A stretch of DNA of 64,000 bases from Aeoliella straminimaris (GTDB lineage: Bacteria > Planctomycetota > Planctomycetia > Pirellulales > Lacipirellulaceae), in the NCBI RefSeq assembly GCF_024054565.1, contig NZ_JAMXLR010000087.1, positions 1 to 64,000 of the forward strand. The letters are read 5' to 3'. Below are positions 51,756-61,111 of the stretch, piece after piece (the first letter of the stretch is position 1; every line of letters starts with the position of its first letter). A program made the position numbers and the translations under genes. The notes beneath the pieces are model-generated. The model saw only the letters and a program-made list of their open reading frames with translations. It was not told the DNA's origin and did no database searches.

Positions 51756-52567
51756 TGCGTGGATTGCTGCAAAAGACGCTCCGCGAACTGTGGGTCAGTA
51801 CGCTGCTGATCGGCCTGGGCCTGGCCGGGGCCAACATGCTGCTTACCTTTCTCATTCCCAAGGTGCAGATGCAGCTTGGCGACGTGTTCGAGCGTTTGCC
51901 CTTTGCCCAAACGATGATGAGCGCGCTACTCGGCACCGAGGTGGGAAAGGAACTGACGGCCCGCGCCATGGCGTCGGTGCTGTGGGTTCATCCAATCGTG
52001 CTGGCGCTGGTGTGGACGCAGGCCATCAACCTGTCCACGCGTGTGCCGGCCGGCGAGGTCGACCGGGGGACGATCGATTTCCTGCTGGGGCTGCCGGTCT
52101 CGCGACGACTCGTCTATGCCTGCGAAGTCGTGATGCTGCTGGCCACCGGAGTATTGGTCATTGCCATGGGATTTGCCGGGCACCGCGCGATGGCGCCAGT
52201 CATGCCAGCGGACATGCGGCCCGACCTGCAATCGTCGCTCATCATCATGGCGAACTTCTACTGCCTGTACCTGGCAGTGGGGGGAGTCGGTTTTCTGGTT
52301 TCGGCGTTGTGCAGCCATCGCGGCCGTGCGGTGGCCATCGTGTTGGCCCTGGTGCTGGGGTCGTTTCTGCTCAACTTCGCCGCACAGCTTTGGCCGCCCG
52401 CGCAACGCGTGGCGTTTCTCGGCGTCCTGGAATACTACCGTCCCGCCTTGGTGCTACAATCGGGCGAAGTGCCGTGGAGCGACATGTTGGTGCTGCTGGC
52501 CATCGCGGCCTTCGCGCTGATCGCTGGCGGCGAAGTAATGGCCCGCCGTAGCTTGTGCACGACTTGA
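51755..52567 (+). CDS. ABC-2 type transporter permease
   Basis: The 270-residue membrane protein starts on the last base of the previous stop codon. Six hydrophobic segments are visible: near 15-35, 75-95, 125-145, 163-185, 192-212 and 240-260. The N-terminal MRGLLQKTLRELW and the segment STRVPAGEVDRGTIDFLLGLPVSR, which is split by a turn, match ABC-2 permeases of two-component exporters. The substrate cannot be read from the sequence; related systems export lipids, antibiotics or polymers. Its stop is three bases from the convergent AAA+ gene. Confidence 0.88.
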   Translation: MRGLLQKTLRELWVSTLLIGLGLAGANMLLTFLIPKVQMQLGDVFERLPFAQTMMSALLGTEVGKELTARAMASVLWVHPIVLALVWTQAINLSTRVPAGEVDRGTIDFLLGLPVSRRLVYACEVVMLLATGVLVIAMGFAGHRAMAPVMPADMRPDLQSSLIIMANFYCLYLAVGGVGFLVSALCSHRGRAVAIVLALVLGSFLLNFAAQLWPPAQRVAFLGVLEYYRPALVLQSGEVPWSDMLVLLAIAAFALIAGGEVMARRSLCTT

Positions 52568-52570
52568 AGG

Positions 52571-53908
52571 CTACAGCGTGGCGAAGTAGTTCTCCACCGC
52601 CACGTCGATGCAGTCGGTGTCGATCTCCAGCGGCAGCTCATGCACTTCGCAGTAGTTCTTGATCTGGCGCAGCAGATCCCGCGGCTGGCAGAATCGCAGC
52701 GGACGTTGCGGCCGTTGGTAGTGCTGTTCGATCAGGTAATCGATGGCCCCGGCGGGGCAGAGGAATCCGCCTTTCTGCGCGAGCACGGCAATCAGCGAGC
52801 GGAACTCTTCTTCGGTGGGATCGTCCACTTCGATCTTGTAGGGAATCCGCCGCAGGAACGCTTCGTCCACCAGTTCGCGTGGTTCGAGGTTCGTGGAGAG
52901 TGCAAACAGCATGTCGAACGGAATCTGAAGCTGGCGGCCACTGGCCAGGTTCAGAAAGTCGAACTGCTTTTCCAGCGGGACGATCAAGCGATTGAGTATG
53001 TCGGTGCTGCTGACACGTTGGCGGCCAAAGTCGTCGATCACCAGCGCGCCGCCATTGGCCTTCATCTGCACGGGGGCCTCGCTGATGCCCGAGGCCGCGT
53101 TGTAGCTGGCGTCGAGCTGCTCGAGGGTTAGTTCGCCACCCACTACAACCGTGGGGCGGCGGATCAGCACCCACCGGCGGTCGTACGCAACGCCCTCCAG
53201 GTGCGAAAGGTCCACGGGGTGATGGCAGTTGGGGTCGAACAAGCGAATCAGGTCGCCCCCCTCGTACACCATCCGCGGAATCCACAGATATTCGCCAAAG
53301 GCGTCGCAGATTCGCTCGGCAATGGTGGTCTTGCCATTGCCTGGATTGCCGAACAGAAACATGCCGCGGCCGTCGTTGATCGCCTGGGCGATGCGGCTGA
53401 GGATCTTGGGCGACAGTCGCAGGTCGGCAAACGCGGCCGTGAGTTGGTCGAGGCTCAGCTTTGTGTTCTGAATCGACTGGTGCCGAATCGCGGCTTCATA
53501 CGAAGCCAACGGCACCGGCGCCGTGCCCACATAGGTGGAGCGTGCCAGGTGTTGATTGGCGCGGGCGAAGCCGGCTTCGCTCAGCTGGTACAGGTAGTCG
53601 CCCATCCCGGCTGCATTCTTGATGCCTACCAGCAACTCGTCGCGCAGCCGCTCGAGCGCTTGGTCCACCAACAATCGCGTGAGTCCCAGGTTGGTAGCCG
53701 TTTGAGTGCCGGTGGAGTTGCCGTGGTGCAGCAGGTGCTTGAGCACCAGGGCCTCGAGCTGCGATTCGCCCAATCCCGCCTCGGCCAGCGTGCGTGGTTC
53801 GCGCGGCGCAGGTGGTAGCTTCGGCACCGGCGTGGCCGTGGAAGCCGCCACGGTGGCAGCCATTTCGGGATCGGCCGCTGTCGACAGCGACGATGGCAAG
53901 GCACTCAT
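52571..53908 (-). CDS. AAA+ ATPase with N-terminal winged-helix-like region
   Basis: From the ATG at 53908, with GGAAGAG seven bases upstream, the product has 445 residues. An Ala/Pro-rich start (1-40) is followed by a winged-helix-like segment (46-112) that contains LEALVLKHLLHHGNSTG and TNLGLTRLLVDQALERL. The AAA+ core has Walker A GNPGNGKT (187-194), Walker B ALVIDDFG (288-295) and sensor 1 FALSTN. DEAFLRRIPYKIEVD is a Sensor/Arg-finger-like segment. The C-terminal lid reads RPQRPLRFCQPRDLLRQIK. No closely related family name comes to mind. The gene stands alone on its strand. Confidence 0.8.
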   Translation of the reverse strand: MSALPSSLSTAADPEMAATVAASTATPVPKLPPAPREPRTLAEAGLGESQLEALVLKHLLHHGNSTGTQTATNLGLTRLLVDQALERLRDELLVGIKNAAGMGDYLYQLSEAGFARANQHLARSTYVGTAPVPLASYEAAIRHQSIQNTKLSLDQLTAAFADLRLSPKILSRIAQAINDGRGMFLFGNPGNGKTTIAERICDAFGEYLWIPRMVYEGGDLIRLFDPNCHHPVDLSHLEGVAYDRRWVLIRRPTVVVGGELTLEQLDASYNAASGISEAPVQMKANGGALVIDDFGRQRVSSTDILNRLIVPLEKQFDFLNLASGRQLQIPFDMLFALSTNLEPRELVDEAFLRRIPYKIEVDDPTEEEFRSLIAVLAQKGGFLCPAGAIDYLIEQHYQRPQRPLRFCQPRDLLRQIKNYCEVHELPLEIDTDCIDVAVENYFATL

Positions 53909-54130
53909 AAGTTCTCTTCCGCCAGACTCGATTCGTTGCAGTGGAGGCGCGCAGTTCTCCCCCCACTGAAATACATGTCTTGCGGCACCCCTGGTGTCCA
54001 ACCGCGGCGTCGAGCCAGTTGCGAAAAGAAGGCGATCCACCAGTTGCCGCTGCGGATCAGCTCACGGTACGACGGTTGTTACCGTAAATCGTAAGACTCG
54101 GATGGAAGCGGTTGTAGCGGCCCGCCTCGA

Positions 54131-54982
54131 CTAGACCGCAGCCGTCAGGTCGAACTGCGTGATTTCGGGCGAGCACATGAATCGCACGCGATGGGTGTAG
54201 CCCAGCCCGCGATTAACGTACAGCCGCCGCACGGAGTCGACTTCCACCTCGCCCGCTTCGTAGCGTCGATTCTGGATGGGTAGGATGGGGGCCCCAAAGT
54301 AGGGCAGTCGACACTGTCCTCCGTGGGTGTGGCCCGCCAGAACCCAACCCTCAAATCCATCCCAACCCGGCATGTCGAGCGTATCGGGATTGTGTGTCAG
54401 GGCGATGCCGGGGCGAGACACATCGAACTGAGCGAATGCCTTCTGTGGGTGGAATCGCCGCGCCATCCACTCGTCGCAACCCACGATCTGCAGGCCCTGG
54501 TAGTCGATTTGCTCATTTCGCAAGCCATGAATGCCAACCTTGCGAAGCTCGTCGAACAGCATCGTGACAACCTGATCTTGCGCCACGTGAAGGCCATAGT
54601 CGTGGTTGCCCGGCGTGACGAAAATGGCGCAGTTATCTGGATTCAAGCGTTTGAGCAAACGTACGGCCGGTTCGATGCACTCGGTGTGGTGGGCCGTCAT
54701 CAAGTCGCCGGTAACCATCACCAGGTCAGGCTGCAGTTCGGCCGTTTGATCGATGGCCCGCTGCAGATAGTCGTATTCCACCACGTGGCCGACGTGCAAA
54801 TCGGTGATATGCACCAGCCGCTTCCCCACCAGCGAATCGGGCAGGTTAGCCAGCGGCATCTGCCGCTGCACCACATCCACCCAGTGCGGTTCCACCCTCC
54901 AGGTGTAAAAACCGGCAACTCCGGCTGCCCCCAGGCTACAGAGACTGGCCGATCGGATAAACTGTCTGCGGTTGACTTTCAT
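54131..54982 (-). CDS. Exported calcineurin-like metallophosphoesterase (YkuE-like)
   Basis: The 283-residue product starts MKVNRRQFIRSAS, a twin-arginine-like leader, followed by a short hydrophobic stretch (SLCSLGAAGVAGF), so it is probably exported or anchored. The two-metal phosphoesterase motifs are complete: ITDLHVGH, VTGDLM, GNHDYG, ALTHNPD and AGHTHGGQ. This matches the YkuE/YaeI family. The substrate may be a phospholipid-linked or sugar-phosphate metabolite of the envelope, but this is not shown here. An ATG five codons upstream (54997) is also open; the twin-arginine start is preferred. Confidence 0.88.
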   Translation of the reverse strand: MKVNRRQFIRSASLCSLGAAGVAGFYTWRVEPHWVDVVQRQMPLANLPDSLVGKRLVHITDLHVGHVVEYDYLQRAIDQTAELQPDLVMVTGDLMTAHHTECIEPAVRLLKRLNPDNCAIFVTPGNHDYGLHVAQDQVVTMLFDELRKVGIHGLRNEQIDYQGLQIVGCDEWMARRFHPQKAFAQFDVSRPGIALTHNPDTLDMPGWDGFEGWVLAGHTHGGQCRLPYFGAPILPIQNRRYEAGEVEVDSVRRLYVNRGLGYTHRVRFMCSPEITQFDLTAAV

Positions 54983-55191
54983 ACCAAGGAGCGGCATTTT
55001 GGAGATAGCGGCAGCGTGGTTGGCAGCGAAGTGAGCGCGATTATGGGCCGAATGGAGTGCAGGGGCAAAAACTTAGTGCTTTGAAACGGAGTGACGTCTG
55101 GATGCGATTCGACGCATCCCGAAATGTGCGAACAGGTTACGTTTCCTCGCACGCAAACAATTCAATCTGGCAAAGCACTCGTGCTGCGAAT

Positions 55192-56820
55192 ATGCAAGAA
55201 CCCCAATTTCACAGAGCACCGGCGAAAACACTCTCCGTCCTACGTAGTGTAGGCCGATCGGTTCGCCCGCCGGCCAAATTAAAGCTGGTTTTGGCCCTGA
55301 TTGTGATGATGCTTGTTTCGCCCGGGTGCTGGTCGGATATTCGATACGACCCCGCCGCCGAGGGGCAATCTGCCGCGACCAGCGAGCAGCCATCTCCGCC
55401 AGCCGACAGCGACCCGCCGGAAGCGGCGCCGGAGTTTTCCCTGTTTGACGAGTCCACCACCCCAGAGCCGGAGCCGGACCCCGCCATCGATTCGACCGAT
55501 GACGCTGCGGTGTCGGCCGACTCGGAGCCGCCCGACCTGTTTGCGGATGTGAACGATGGCCCCCAGGAGCCCGTTGCCGAGGAGACGGACCCGCAGCCCT
55601 TCGGCACCACCGTGACAGATACAACGGTAGTCGAGGAAGCCGACACTCCGCCCAACGACACTTTAGCGGATGCGGAGGAGCCGGACGCCGAGGACGATTT
55701 ATTCGAGTCCATCATCATGGGCTCCGACACCCCGGCTGCAGAGCCCGAGGAACCGGCAGAACCGGAAACCACCGAGCCGGCGCCCGAGCCCGAGACGTTG
55801 GCCGATACACCGCCGGCGAACCTGGACCCGATGGTGGGTTCGCGGCGCTTGACGGACGTAGTGCCGAGCGCGGAGGAAACGCCCCGCGTTGAAGCGGTTA
55901 CGCCTGCCCCGCTGGCCGACATGACGCCGCCCAGGCAAACGCCCATCTCCGATCTGCTGCCTTGGCAGACCGCAAGCGAGGAAACACCGGATCCCCCCGT
56001 CGCTACCGAACTGGCGCCCCGCTACCCAGTGCGGGAAGAACCGAAGCCCGAAGAACCAGCGCGAGAGGACCCTGCGCCGATCGTTTCGACGGAGTCGCCA
56101 GACTTGGCGTGGGCCGCGCCAACCACTGAGCCAGAGACTCCCGCACCCGCCGCCGAACTGCCGGCACCCGAGATCGCCGAGCCCGTGGTCGAATTGCCCG
56201 AGCCAGAGCCAACGCGTGAAGCGGAGCCCCAGCCCCAACCTCCCGCCGTGGCATCGGCCGACACGCCCGAGTGGCAGGCCCCGCAACCGATGGAGCTGGA
56301 GCCGTTGGATCCTCGTCAGCAAGTGTGGCACCTGGCGTCGCGGTTGAGTTACTTGTTGGTGGCTCCCAACGTCGAAGGGGCGGACATCGAAACCGAATTG
56401 GGCGCTGCCGCCGAGGCGCTTGAACTCGAATTGCCCAAACTGAAGACAACCGAGCCCGGGTCGGCCGAACAGCTCAGGCAATTGCTCACCGTGGGTCGGC
56501 AATTGGGCCATGATGCCGGGGACAAGTACGGCATGGAAGACGCCGCGCTGGTGGAAGTCGCCTTCAAGAGCAACCTGCTGTTGGCCGTGGCCGAAAGCCG
56601 GCCGCAGTTGAAGCACTCGATCAGCGGTTCGGTGTCGGCCGCCGCTGTCAGGGCCGGCCTGCCCGAGAGCGTGTGGCAGCCCTTCCAAAACAACCTGGCC
56701 GATAGCGACCAGCCCGCTGAATTGACCGACGCGGTGGTCGAGTTGCACAGTGGGGTTGGCCAGTGGCTGAAGCAGTCCACCGAACCCTCGCCCGACGACG
56801 AGCCGCCCGTGCTTCGTTAG
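55192..56820 (+). CDS. Acidic Pro/Glu-rich envelope protein with C-terminal helical domain
   Basis: The 542-residue product has a basic N-terminus and a hydrophobic segment (LVLALIVMMLVSPG) ending at Cys46, a marginal lipoprotein site. Residues 50-370 are low-complexity, dominated by Glu, Pro, Asp, Ala and Thr (for example PEPEPDPAIDS, AEPEEPAEPE), and are probably disordered. A helical domain (about 375-530) contains RQQVWHLASRLSYLLV, AEQLRQLLTVGRQLG and VAFKSNLLLAVAESRP. The layout suggests a periplasm-spanning tether. The start is after an in-frame region that is open to 55057 but has no ribosome-binding site. It lies 53 bases before lnt. Confidence 0.7.
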   Translation: MQEPQFHRAPAKTLSVLRSVGRSVRPPAKLKLVLALIVMMLVSPGCWSDIRYDPAAEGQSAATSEQPSPPADSDPPEAAPEFSLFDESTTPEPEPDPAIDSTDDAAVSADSEPPDLFADVNDGPQEPVAEETDPQPFGTTVTDTTVVEEADTPPNDTLADAEEPDAEDDLFESIIMGSDTPAAEPEEPAEPETTEPAPEPETLADTPPANLDPMVGSRRLTDVVPSAEETPRVEAVTPAPLADMTPPRQTPISDLLPWQTASEETPDPPVATELAPRYPVREEPKPEEPAREDPAPIVSTESPDLAWAAPTTEPETPAPAAELPAPEIAEPVVELPEPEPTREAEPQPQPPAVASADTPEWQAPQPMELEPLDPRQQVWHLASRLSYLLVAPNVEGADIETELGAAAEALELELPKLKTTEPGSAEQLRQLLTVGRQLGHDAGDKYGMEDAALVEVAFKSNLLLAVAESRPQLKHSISGSVSAAAVRAGLPESVWQPFQNNLADSDQPAELTDAVVELHSGVGQWLKQSTEPSPDDEPPVLR

Positions 56821-56873
56821 TCGTGCTCCCCCCCGCATCTGGAAGAAAACCAGCACCACTCGCAGGCGACAGG

Positions 56874-58553
56874 ATGTCCACCTCCCCCGAGCAACCCGAC
56901 GACGCGTCGAGATTTCTCTCGCGCCTGTTGCCTTTGATTCTTGCCGCGCTGGGGTCCCTCTTATTGGTGTTGGCGCAACCGCCGCTGCACTGGAGCATCC
57001 TAGCCTGGGTGGCGCCGCTGCCGTGGTTGTACCTGATCCGGCTCCCGCAACTGCCGGGCCGGCGACCGTATTTGCAGATTTGGCTGGCCGGAATCCTGTA
57101 CTGGCTGCTGGCCATCCATTGGATCCGCCTGGCGCATCCAGCCACCGGCATCGGCCTGTTATTCCTGGCCGGGTACTTGGGCGTGTACCTGCCACTGTTC
57201 GTGGCCGCGGTTCGCGTGAGCGTGCATCGACTGCGAGTGCCAGTTTGGGTCGCCGCGCCGGTTGTGTGGACTGCCGTCGAATGGCTGCAGGCGCACCTGC
57301 TGGGTGGATTCCTGATGGCTGCGCTGGGGCACACTCAGATCGAGGAGTCCCGGCTCATTCAGATCGCCGACCTGGCTGGCGCTTACTTGGTGTCGACCCT
57401 GATCATGCTAGTGGCCGCGTGCGCCAGCGAGGTGATCTTTGCCGACCGCCAGTCGCGCAAGCCTGGCTGGTCGCCAATCGCAGCAACGCTGATCGCCGCC
57501 GCCGCGGTGGGGGGCGCATGGTGGTACGGCGGAGCAAAGCTGGCGGAGTTCACCACCGCCGACGATGCCCCCACCAAACGCATCGCCCTGGTGCAAGGCA
57601 ACGAGCGGGCGGTGTGGACGCCCGACCCCGATCGCGAAAAACGTGTGATGGATCACTACACCCGGCTATCGCAAGAAGCCCTGGACATCGCCCAGGAGAG
57701 TGGCGAACCCTTCGACCTGATGGTCTGGCCCGAAGGGGCGTTTCGCACTCTGCTGTATTCCTACGACCCGGAAATATCCGCCGAGCAGGACACTACGGAA
57801 GCCGATAAATACGCGAGCTACGGCCCGACCGACCTGCAGAGGTTCGTTGAAGTCGTCGACGTCCCCGTGATGGTGGGCATCGATCGATACCATCTGACGC
57901 ACACTTCTCCGATGAAACCGGGCAACGGCAGAGTCTACAACGCTGCGGTGGCCGTTGATCGAGAAGGCCAGATCATTGGCACTTACGATAAGAACCACTT
58001 GGTGATGTTCGGCGAGTACGTTCCAGGTGGCATCCTCTGGCCGGGGATCTATCAGTACTTTCCCATCGGCGGTGTCACGCCCGGCACCGAGCCCAAAGCG
58101 TTCGAGATCGACAACGTGGCCTACATGCCGACCATCTGCTACGAGACGGTCATCCCGCACGTCGTCCGCCGCCAGGTGCTGCAGCTTACCGAAGCGGGCC
58201 AGCGGCCAGACGTTCTGGTGAACCTGACCAACGATTCCTGGTTCTATGATTCCAGCGAACTGCGGATGCACCTGGCATGCAGTCGCTTGCGGGCCATCGA
58301 GTGCCGCACGCCGCTTGTGGCCGCGGCCAACGGCGGATTATCGGCAAATGTCGATGCCTGCGGCCGGCTGCTGGCTGTCAGCCAGCCGATGAACCCCGAA
58401 GTGCTGATGGTGGACGTGGTGCCAGGCGGGCACGACACGCTGTACCTGCGTGCGGGCGACACTTTCGCCATCGCCTGTCTGGTTGTTACGCTAGTAGCTG
58501 TCGCGGCCGGCCGCTGGGTTGGCCCGCAACCGCCCTCCAGTGATACCAATTAA
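56874..58553 (+). CDS. lnt: Apolipoprotein N-acyltransferase
   Basis: Lnt is an inner-membrane enzyme that adds the third acyl chain to the N-terminal cysteine of lipoproteins. From the ATG at 56874 it has 559 residues. Membrane helices fill about 18-215, then the periplasmic nitrilase-type domain follows with the Glu-Lys-Cys triad: Glu287 in MVWPEGAF, Lys373 in YDKNHLVMFGEYVP and Cys422 in PTICYETVIP. A final membrane helix lies at the C-terminus (FAIACLVVTLVAVAAG). The gene is in the normal size range. It follows a probable lipoprotein gene. Confidence 0.94.
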   Translation: MSTSPEQPDDASRFLSRLLPLILAALGSLLLVLAQPPLHWSILAWVAPLPWLYLIRLPQLPGRRPYLQIWLAGILYWLLAIHWIRLAHPATGIGLLFLAGYLGVYLPLFVAAVRVSVHRLRVPVWVAAPVVWTAVEWLQAHLLGGFLMAALGHTQIEESRLIQIADLAGAYLVSTLIMLVAACASEVIFADRQSRKPGWSPIAATLIAAAAVGGAWWYGGAKLAEFTTADDAPTKRIALVQGNERAVWTPDPDREKRVMDHYTRLSQEALDIAQESGEPFDLMVWPEGAFRTLLYSYDPEISAEQDTTEADKYASYGPTDLQRFVEVVDVPVMVGIDRYHLTHTSPMKPGNGRVYNAAVAVDREGQIIGTYDKNHLVMFGEYVPGGILWPGIYQYFPIGGVTPGTEPKAFEIDNVAYMPTICYETVIPHVVRRQVLQLTEAGQRPDVLVNLTNDSWFYDSSELRMHLACSRLRAIECRTPLVAAANGGLSANVDACGRLLAVSQPMNPEVLMVDVVPGGHDTLYLRAGDTFAIACLVVTLVAVAAGRWVGPQPPSSDTN

Positions 58554-58574
58554 CGGTCGCAACGCAGCGACTGT

Positions 58575-60359
58575 GTGCCCAATAAAGTGCCCGTAGTTCT
58601 CACTCTGCAAGACGCTTACAAACGATATGGCGAGCAGCAACTGCTCGACGGCGCCACCTGCGCGCTGGCCGACGACCAGAAGGTGGGCCTGATTGGCCGC
58701 AACGGGGCCGGCAAGTCGACCATGTGCCGTATCCTGCTGGGCGAAGAAGAACTCGACGCCGGCGAGGTGGTGCGGAGCAAAAAGCTGCGGCTGGGCTACC
58801 TCCGCCAGCACGATCCATTTCAGCCGGGCGAGACGGTGCTCGACTTCCTAATGCGCGACAGCCAGCAGCCAGATTGGCGGTGCGGTCAGGTCGCCTGGCA
58901 GTTCGCCATCAGCGACGCCATGCTGGCCCAGCCGGTCCGCGAGCTATCTGGCGGTTGGCAAACCCGCGTGAAGCTGGCCGCCCTGCTGCTGCACGATCCC
59001 AATTTGCTGGTGCTCGACGAACCGACGAACTTTCTGGATCTTCGCACGCAGATGCTGCTGGAGCACTTTCTGCGTGAGTTTCGCGGTGGCTGCTTGATCG
59101 TCTCGCACGATCGCTCGTTCCTGATGAAGACCTGTTCGCACACGCTGGAAGTCTCCCGCGGCCAGCTCACCATGTATCCGGGCGATGTCGAGTCGTACCT
59201 CGAGAATCTTGACGAACGCCGTGAGCACGACCGCCGGGTGAACGCCACGACGCTGGCTAAACGCAAGCAGCTCGAAACGTTCATCAACAAGAACCGCGCC
59301 AACGCCAACACGGCCAGTCAGGCGCGGAACAAAGCCAAGCAGCTCGAACGACTCGAACTGGTGGAAGTGGCGGGCGAGGAAGCCAGCGTGTCGTTCAGCT
59401 TCCCGAAGATCGAAGCCCGCCGCGGCCCCGCCGTGCGGACCGAGCGGCTGGCCATCGGCTATCCCGATCGCCGTGTGGCCGACGACATCCACATCGAGAT
59501 CGAACATGGTTCGCGCGTCGGCATCGTGGGCGACAACGGACAGGGCAAGACCACATTCCTCCGCACCATCTGCGAGTCGCTCAAGCCACTCGAGGGGCAA
59601 CTCAAATGGGGCTACGGCTGCGACCTGGGCGTCTACGCCCAGCATGTCTACACCACGCTCGACGGCAAGAAGACCGTCATGGAGCACCTCGAGTACGAAG
59701 CGGCCACCGACGCCACCACGCAGCAGATCAAGGACATCGCCGGTAGCTTCCTGTTCGGCGGCGACCTGGTGAACAAGCGGATCAAAGTGCTCAGCGGTGG
59801 CGAGCGGGCCCGCCTGGTGCTGGCCAGTTTACTGCTGCAGAAACACAACGTCCTGGTGCTCGACGAACCGGGCAACCACCTGGACGTGGAGACCGTCGAA
59901 GCCCTGGCCGACGCGCTGGAGCGTTACGAGGGCACCGTGATCTTCACCAGCCACGACCGCCACTTCATGCGACGCGTGGCCACCGATGTGATCGAGGTCC
60001 GTGAAGGTCGCGTCGTGATCTACCCATCCAGCTACGACGACTACGTGTACCGCGTGCAGAAGGAAATCGACGCCGGCCTGCGAGCCGAAGCAGCCGCCCA
60101 CGGTGCACCGGACGACGCCATCGCCGACAGGAAAGCCACCGCCCGCGCCGACCGCGACGCCCAAAAACGCCTGAAGTCGGTAGAACGCAAAATTGCCAAG
60201 CTCGACGAAGAGCAAAAAGCAGCCAACGAAGAGTTACTGCAAGTGACCGACGCCGCCGAAGCACAGAAGCTGCACGATCGCACCACCCAGATCGCTACGG
60301 AGCTCCAAGAACTGGAAGAGCAGTGGATGGACCTCTACGAAGCGATGGAAGCAGAATAG
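58575..60359 (+). CDS. ABC-F family ATPase
   Basis: The 594-residue protein has two ABC domains and no membrane segment. The first has Walker A GRNGAGKST (41-49) and LSGGWQTRVKLA with LLVLDEPTNFLD; the second has GDNGQGKTT from 319 and LSGGERARLVLA with VLVLDEPGNHLD. The linker between them is charged (RKQLETFINKNRANANTASQ over two turns) and the C-terminal tail is a coiled coil (KRLKSVERKIAKLDEEQK). This is an ABC-F build, acting on ribosomes; Uup/YdiF-type is the closest by the tail. The start is GTG at 58575, 21 bases after the lnt stop. Confidence 0.92.
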   Translation: MPNKVPVVLTLQDAYKRYGEQQLLDGATCALADDQKVGLIGRNGAGKSTMCRILLGEEELDAGEVVRSKKLRLGYLRQHDPFQPGETVLDFLMRDSQQPDWRCGQVAWQFAISDAMLAQPVRELSGGWQTRVKLAALLLHDPNLLVLDEPTNFLDLRTQMLLEHFLREFRGGCLIVSHDRSFLMKTCSHTLEVSRGQLTMYPGDVESYLENLDERREHDRRVNATTLAKRKQLETFINKNRANANTASQARNKAKQLERLELVEVAGEEASVSFSFPKIEARRGPAVRTERLAIGYPDRRVADDIHIEIEHGSRVGIVGDNGQGKTTFLRTICESLKPLEGQLKWGYGCDLGVYAQHVYTTLDGKKTVMEHLEYEAATDATTQQIKDIAGSFLFGGDLVNKRIKVLSGGERARLVLASLLLQKHNVLVLDEPGNHLDVETVEALADALERYEGTVIFTSHDRHFMRRVATDVIEVREGRVVIYPSSYDDYVYRVQKEIDAGLRAEAAAHGAPDDAIADRKATARADRDAQKRLKSVERKIAKLDEEQKAANEELLQVTDAAEAQKLHDRTTQIATELQELEEQWMDLYEAMEAE

Positions 60360-60395
60360 CAGACGCCCCGCCCAATTCCATCCGGCCTCAAAAAG

Positions 60396-60468
60396 CGCCC
60401 CCGGCAGGATTCGAACCTGCGACACACGGTTTAGGAAACCGATGCTCTATCCCCTGAGCTACGGGGGC
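60396..60468 (-). tRNA. tRNA-Arg, anticodon CCT
   Basis: Read on the minus strand the 73-base gene has a 7-base acceptor stem GCCCCCG/CGGGGGC, a D-arm with AGCTCAGGGG, an anticodon loop TTCCTAA (anticodon CCT) and a T-arm GCAGG-TTCGAAT-CCTGC. The discriminator is G. The 3' CCA is not encoded; the gene is followed by GCTTTTT, which could end transcription. A TTGACG/AACACT pair 17 bases apart lies about 24 bases upstream and may be its promoter. The first 18 bases are copied at 62411-62428. Confidence 0.95.
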
Positions 60469-60541
60469 ACTGAGTTCTGTGAACTCGCTCTCAGTGTTCC
60501 TGACGCCACCGGTGGCGTCAAGGTCTCGTAGCTCAGGCCCG
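60451..60541. repeat. 91-base direct repeat, copy A (overlaps tRNA-Arg 5' end)
   Basis: The first 18 bases are the tRNA 5' end on the minus strand, and the last 59 (60483-60541) are identical in copy B. The 14 bases between differ. The block contains a perfect 20-base palindrome at 60501-60520 and an 11-base inverted pair CCTGAGCTACG (60453-60463) / CGTAGCTCAGG (60527-60537). Confidence 0.9.
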
Positions 60542-60593
60542 TGCGGCTGGTGGCTGGTTCACGGCACGGCGGTCGGGTTTCTCCGCAAGGCGG

Positions 60594-60623
60594 CAAAGCA
60601 CCATTCGGAGCGAGGAAGCGGGG
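60594..60623. repeat. 30-base direct repeat, copy 1
   Basis: CAAAGCACCATTCGGAGC begins the unit, which continues with GAGGAAGCGGGG. It matches 61112-61141 at 28 of 30 positions and lies 30 bases after the stop codon of the 60654-61070 gene. Confidence 0.75.
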
Positions 60624-60653
60624 CACCCGCATTAGTGATTGCATCTGCAAGCG

Positions 60654-61070
60654 TCACGATGCACGGCGTCTGGGGTCGTAGTAGAGCGAGGTGTCTTTGA
60701 TTAGTTCGCCTTCGTTAAATGCCGTTTCGAGCCAATCCTTTACGGCGTTGTGCGAACATTCCATTTCTGGGCAATTTCCTGCTTGGAAGTTCCAGAGCCG
60801 CCAAGCATCGAATCCATCGCGTTCGCCGTTGTCGCCCCAATCGAAGTCAATAACAAGATCGTTGATTTTCAGTTCTACGCCATAACCATGTGCGTAGATA
60901 CCGATTCCGTTCAACTCTCGCGTGTCATGTAGACCATTCGCAGCACAGTAGAACGGCCACGCACGATTGGATTCGGGGAGTGGAATCGACAAATCGTGAA
61001 GCAATGTGTCAACAGCGAGGTCCTGTGCCCTTCGGAAGCGGTCAATCAGATTGTCGAGAACCTGGTGCAT
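60654..61070 (-). CDS. Small protein of unknown function in the tRNA-linked island
   Basis: From the ATG at 61070 the product has 138 residues; a TTG at 61094 is also in frame. It contains GLHDTRELNGIGIYAHGYG in two parts, LVIDFDWGDNGERDGFD and AWRLWNFQAGN. The acidic, Trp-containing core reminds me of DUF6896-type proteins, some of which sit next to polymorphic toxins as presumed immunity proteins, but this recall is not secure. It has no signal peptide. The gene is bracketed by 30-base direct repeats (60594-60623 and 61112-61141), and its GC content is lower than that of the surrounding chromosome. Confidence 0.65.
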   Translation of the reverse strand: MHQVLDNLIDRFRRAQDLAVDTLLHDLSIPLPESNRAWPFYCAANGLHDTRELNGIGIYAHGYGVELKINDLVIDFDWGDNGERDGFDAWRLWNFQAGNCPEMECSHNAVKDWLETAFNEGELIKDTSLYYDPRRRAS

Positions 61071-61111
61071 AACAATGACTGTGATTGGGATCAACGCAGT
61101 CTTTTGAGTAA

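Noticed and set aside
60522..60560. Second tRNA on the plus strand starting GTCTCGTAGCTCAGG
   Set aside because: Only the D-arm-like start is present; no anticodon or T-arm follows.
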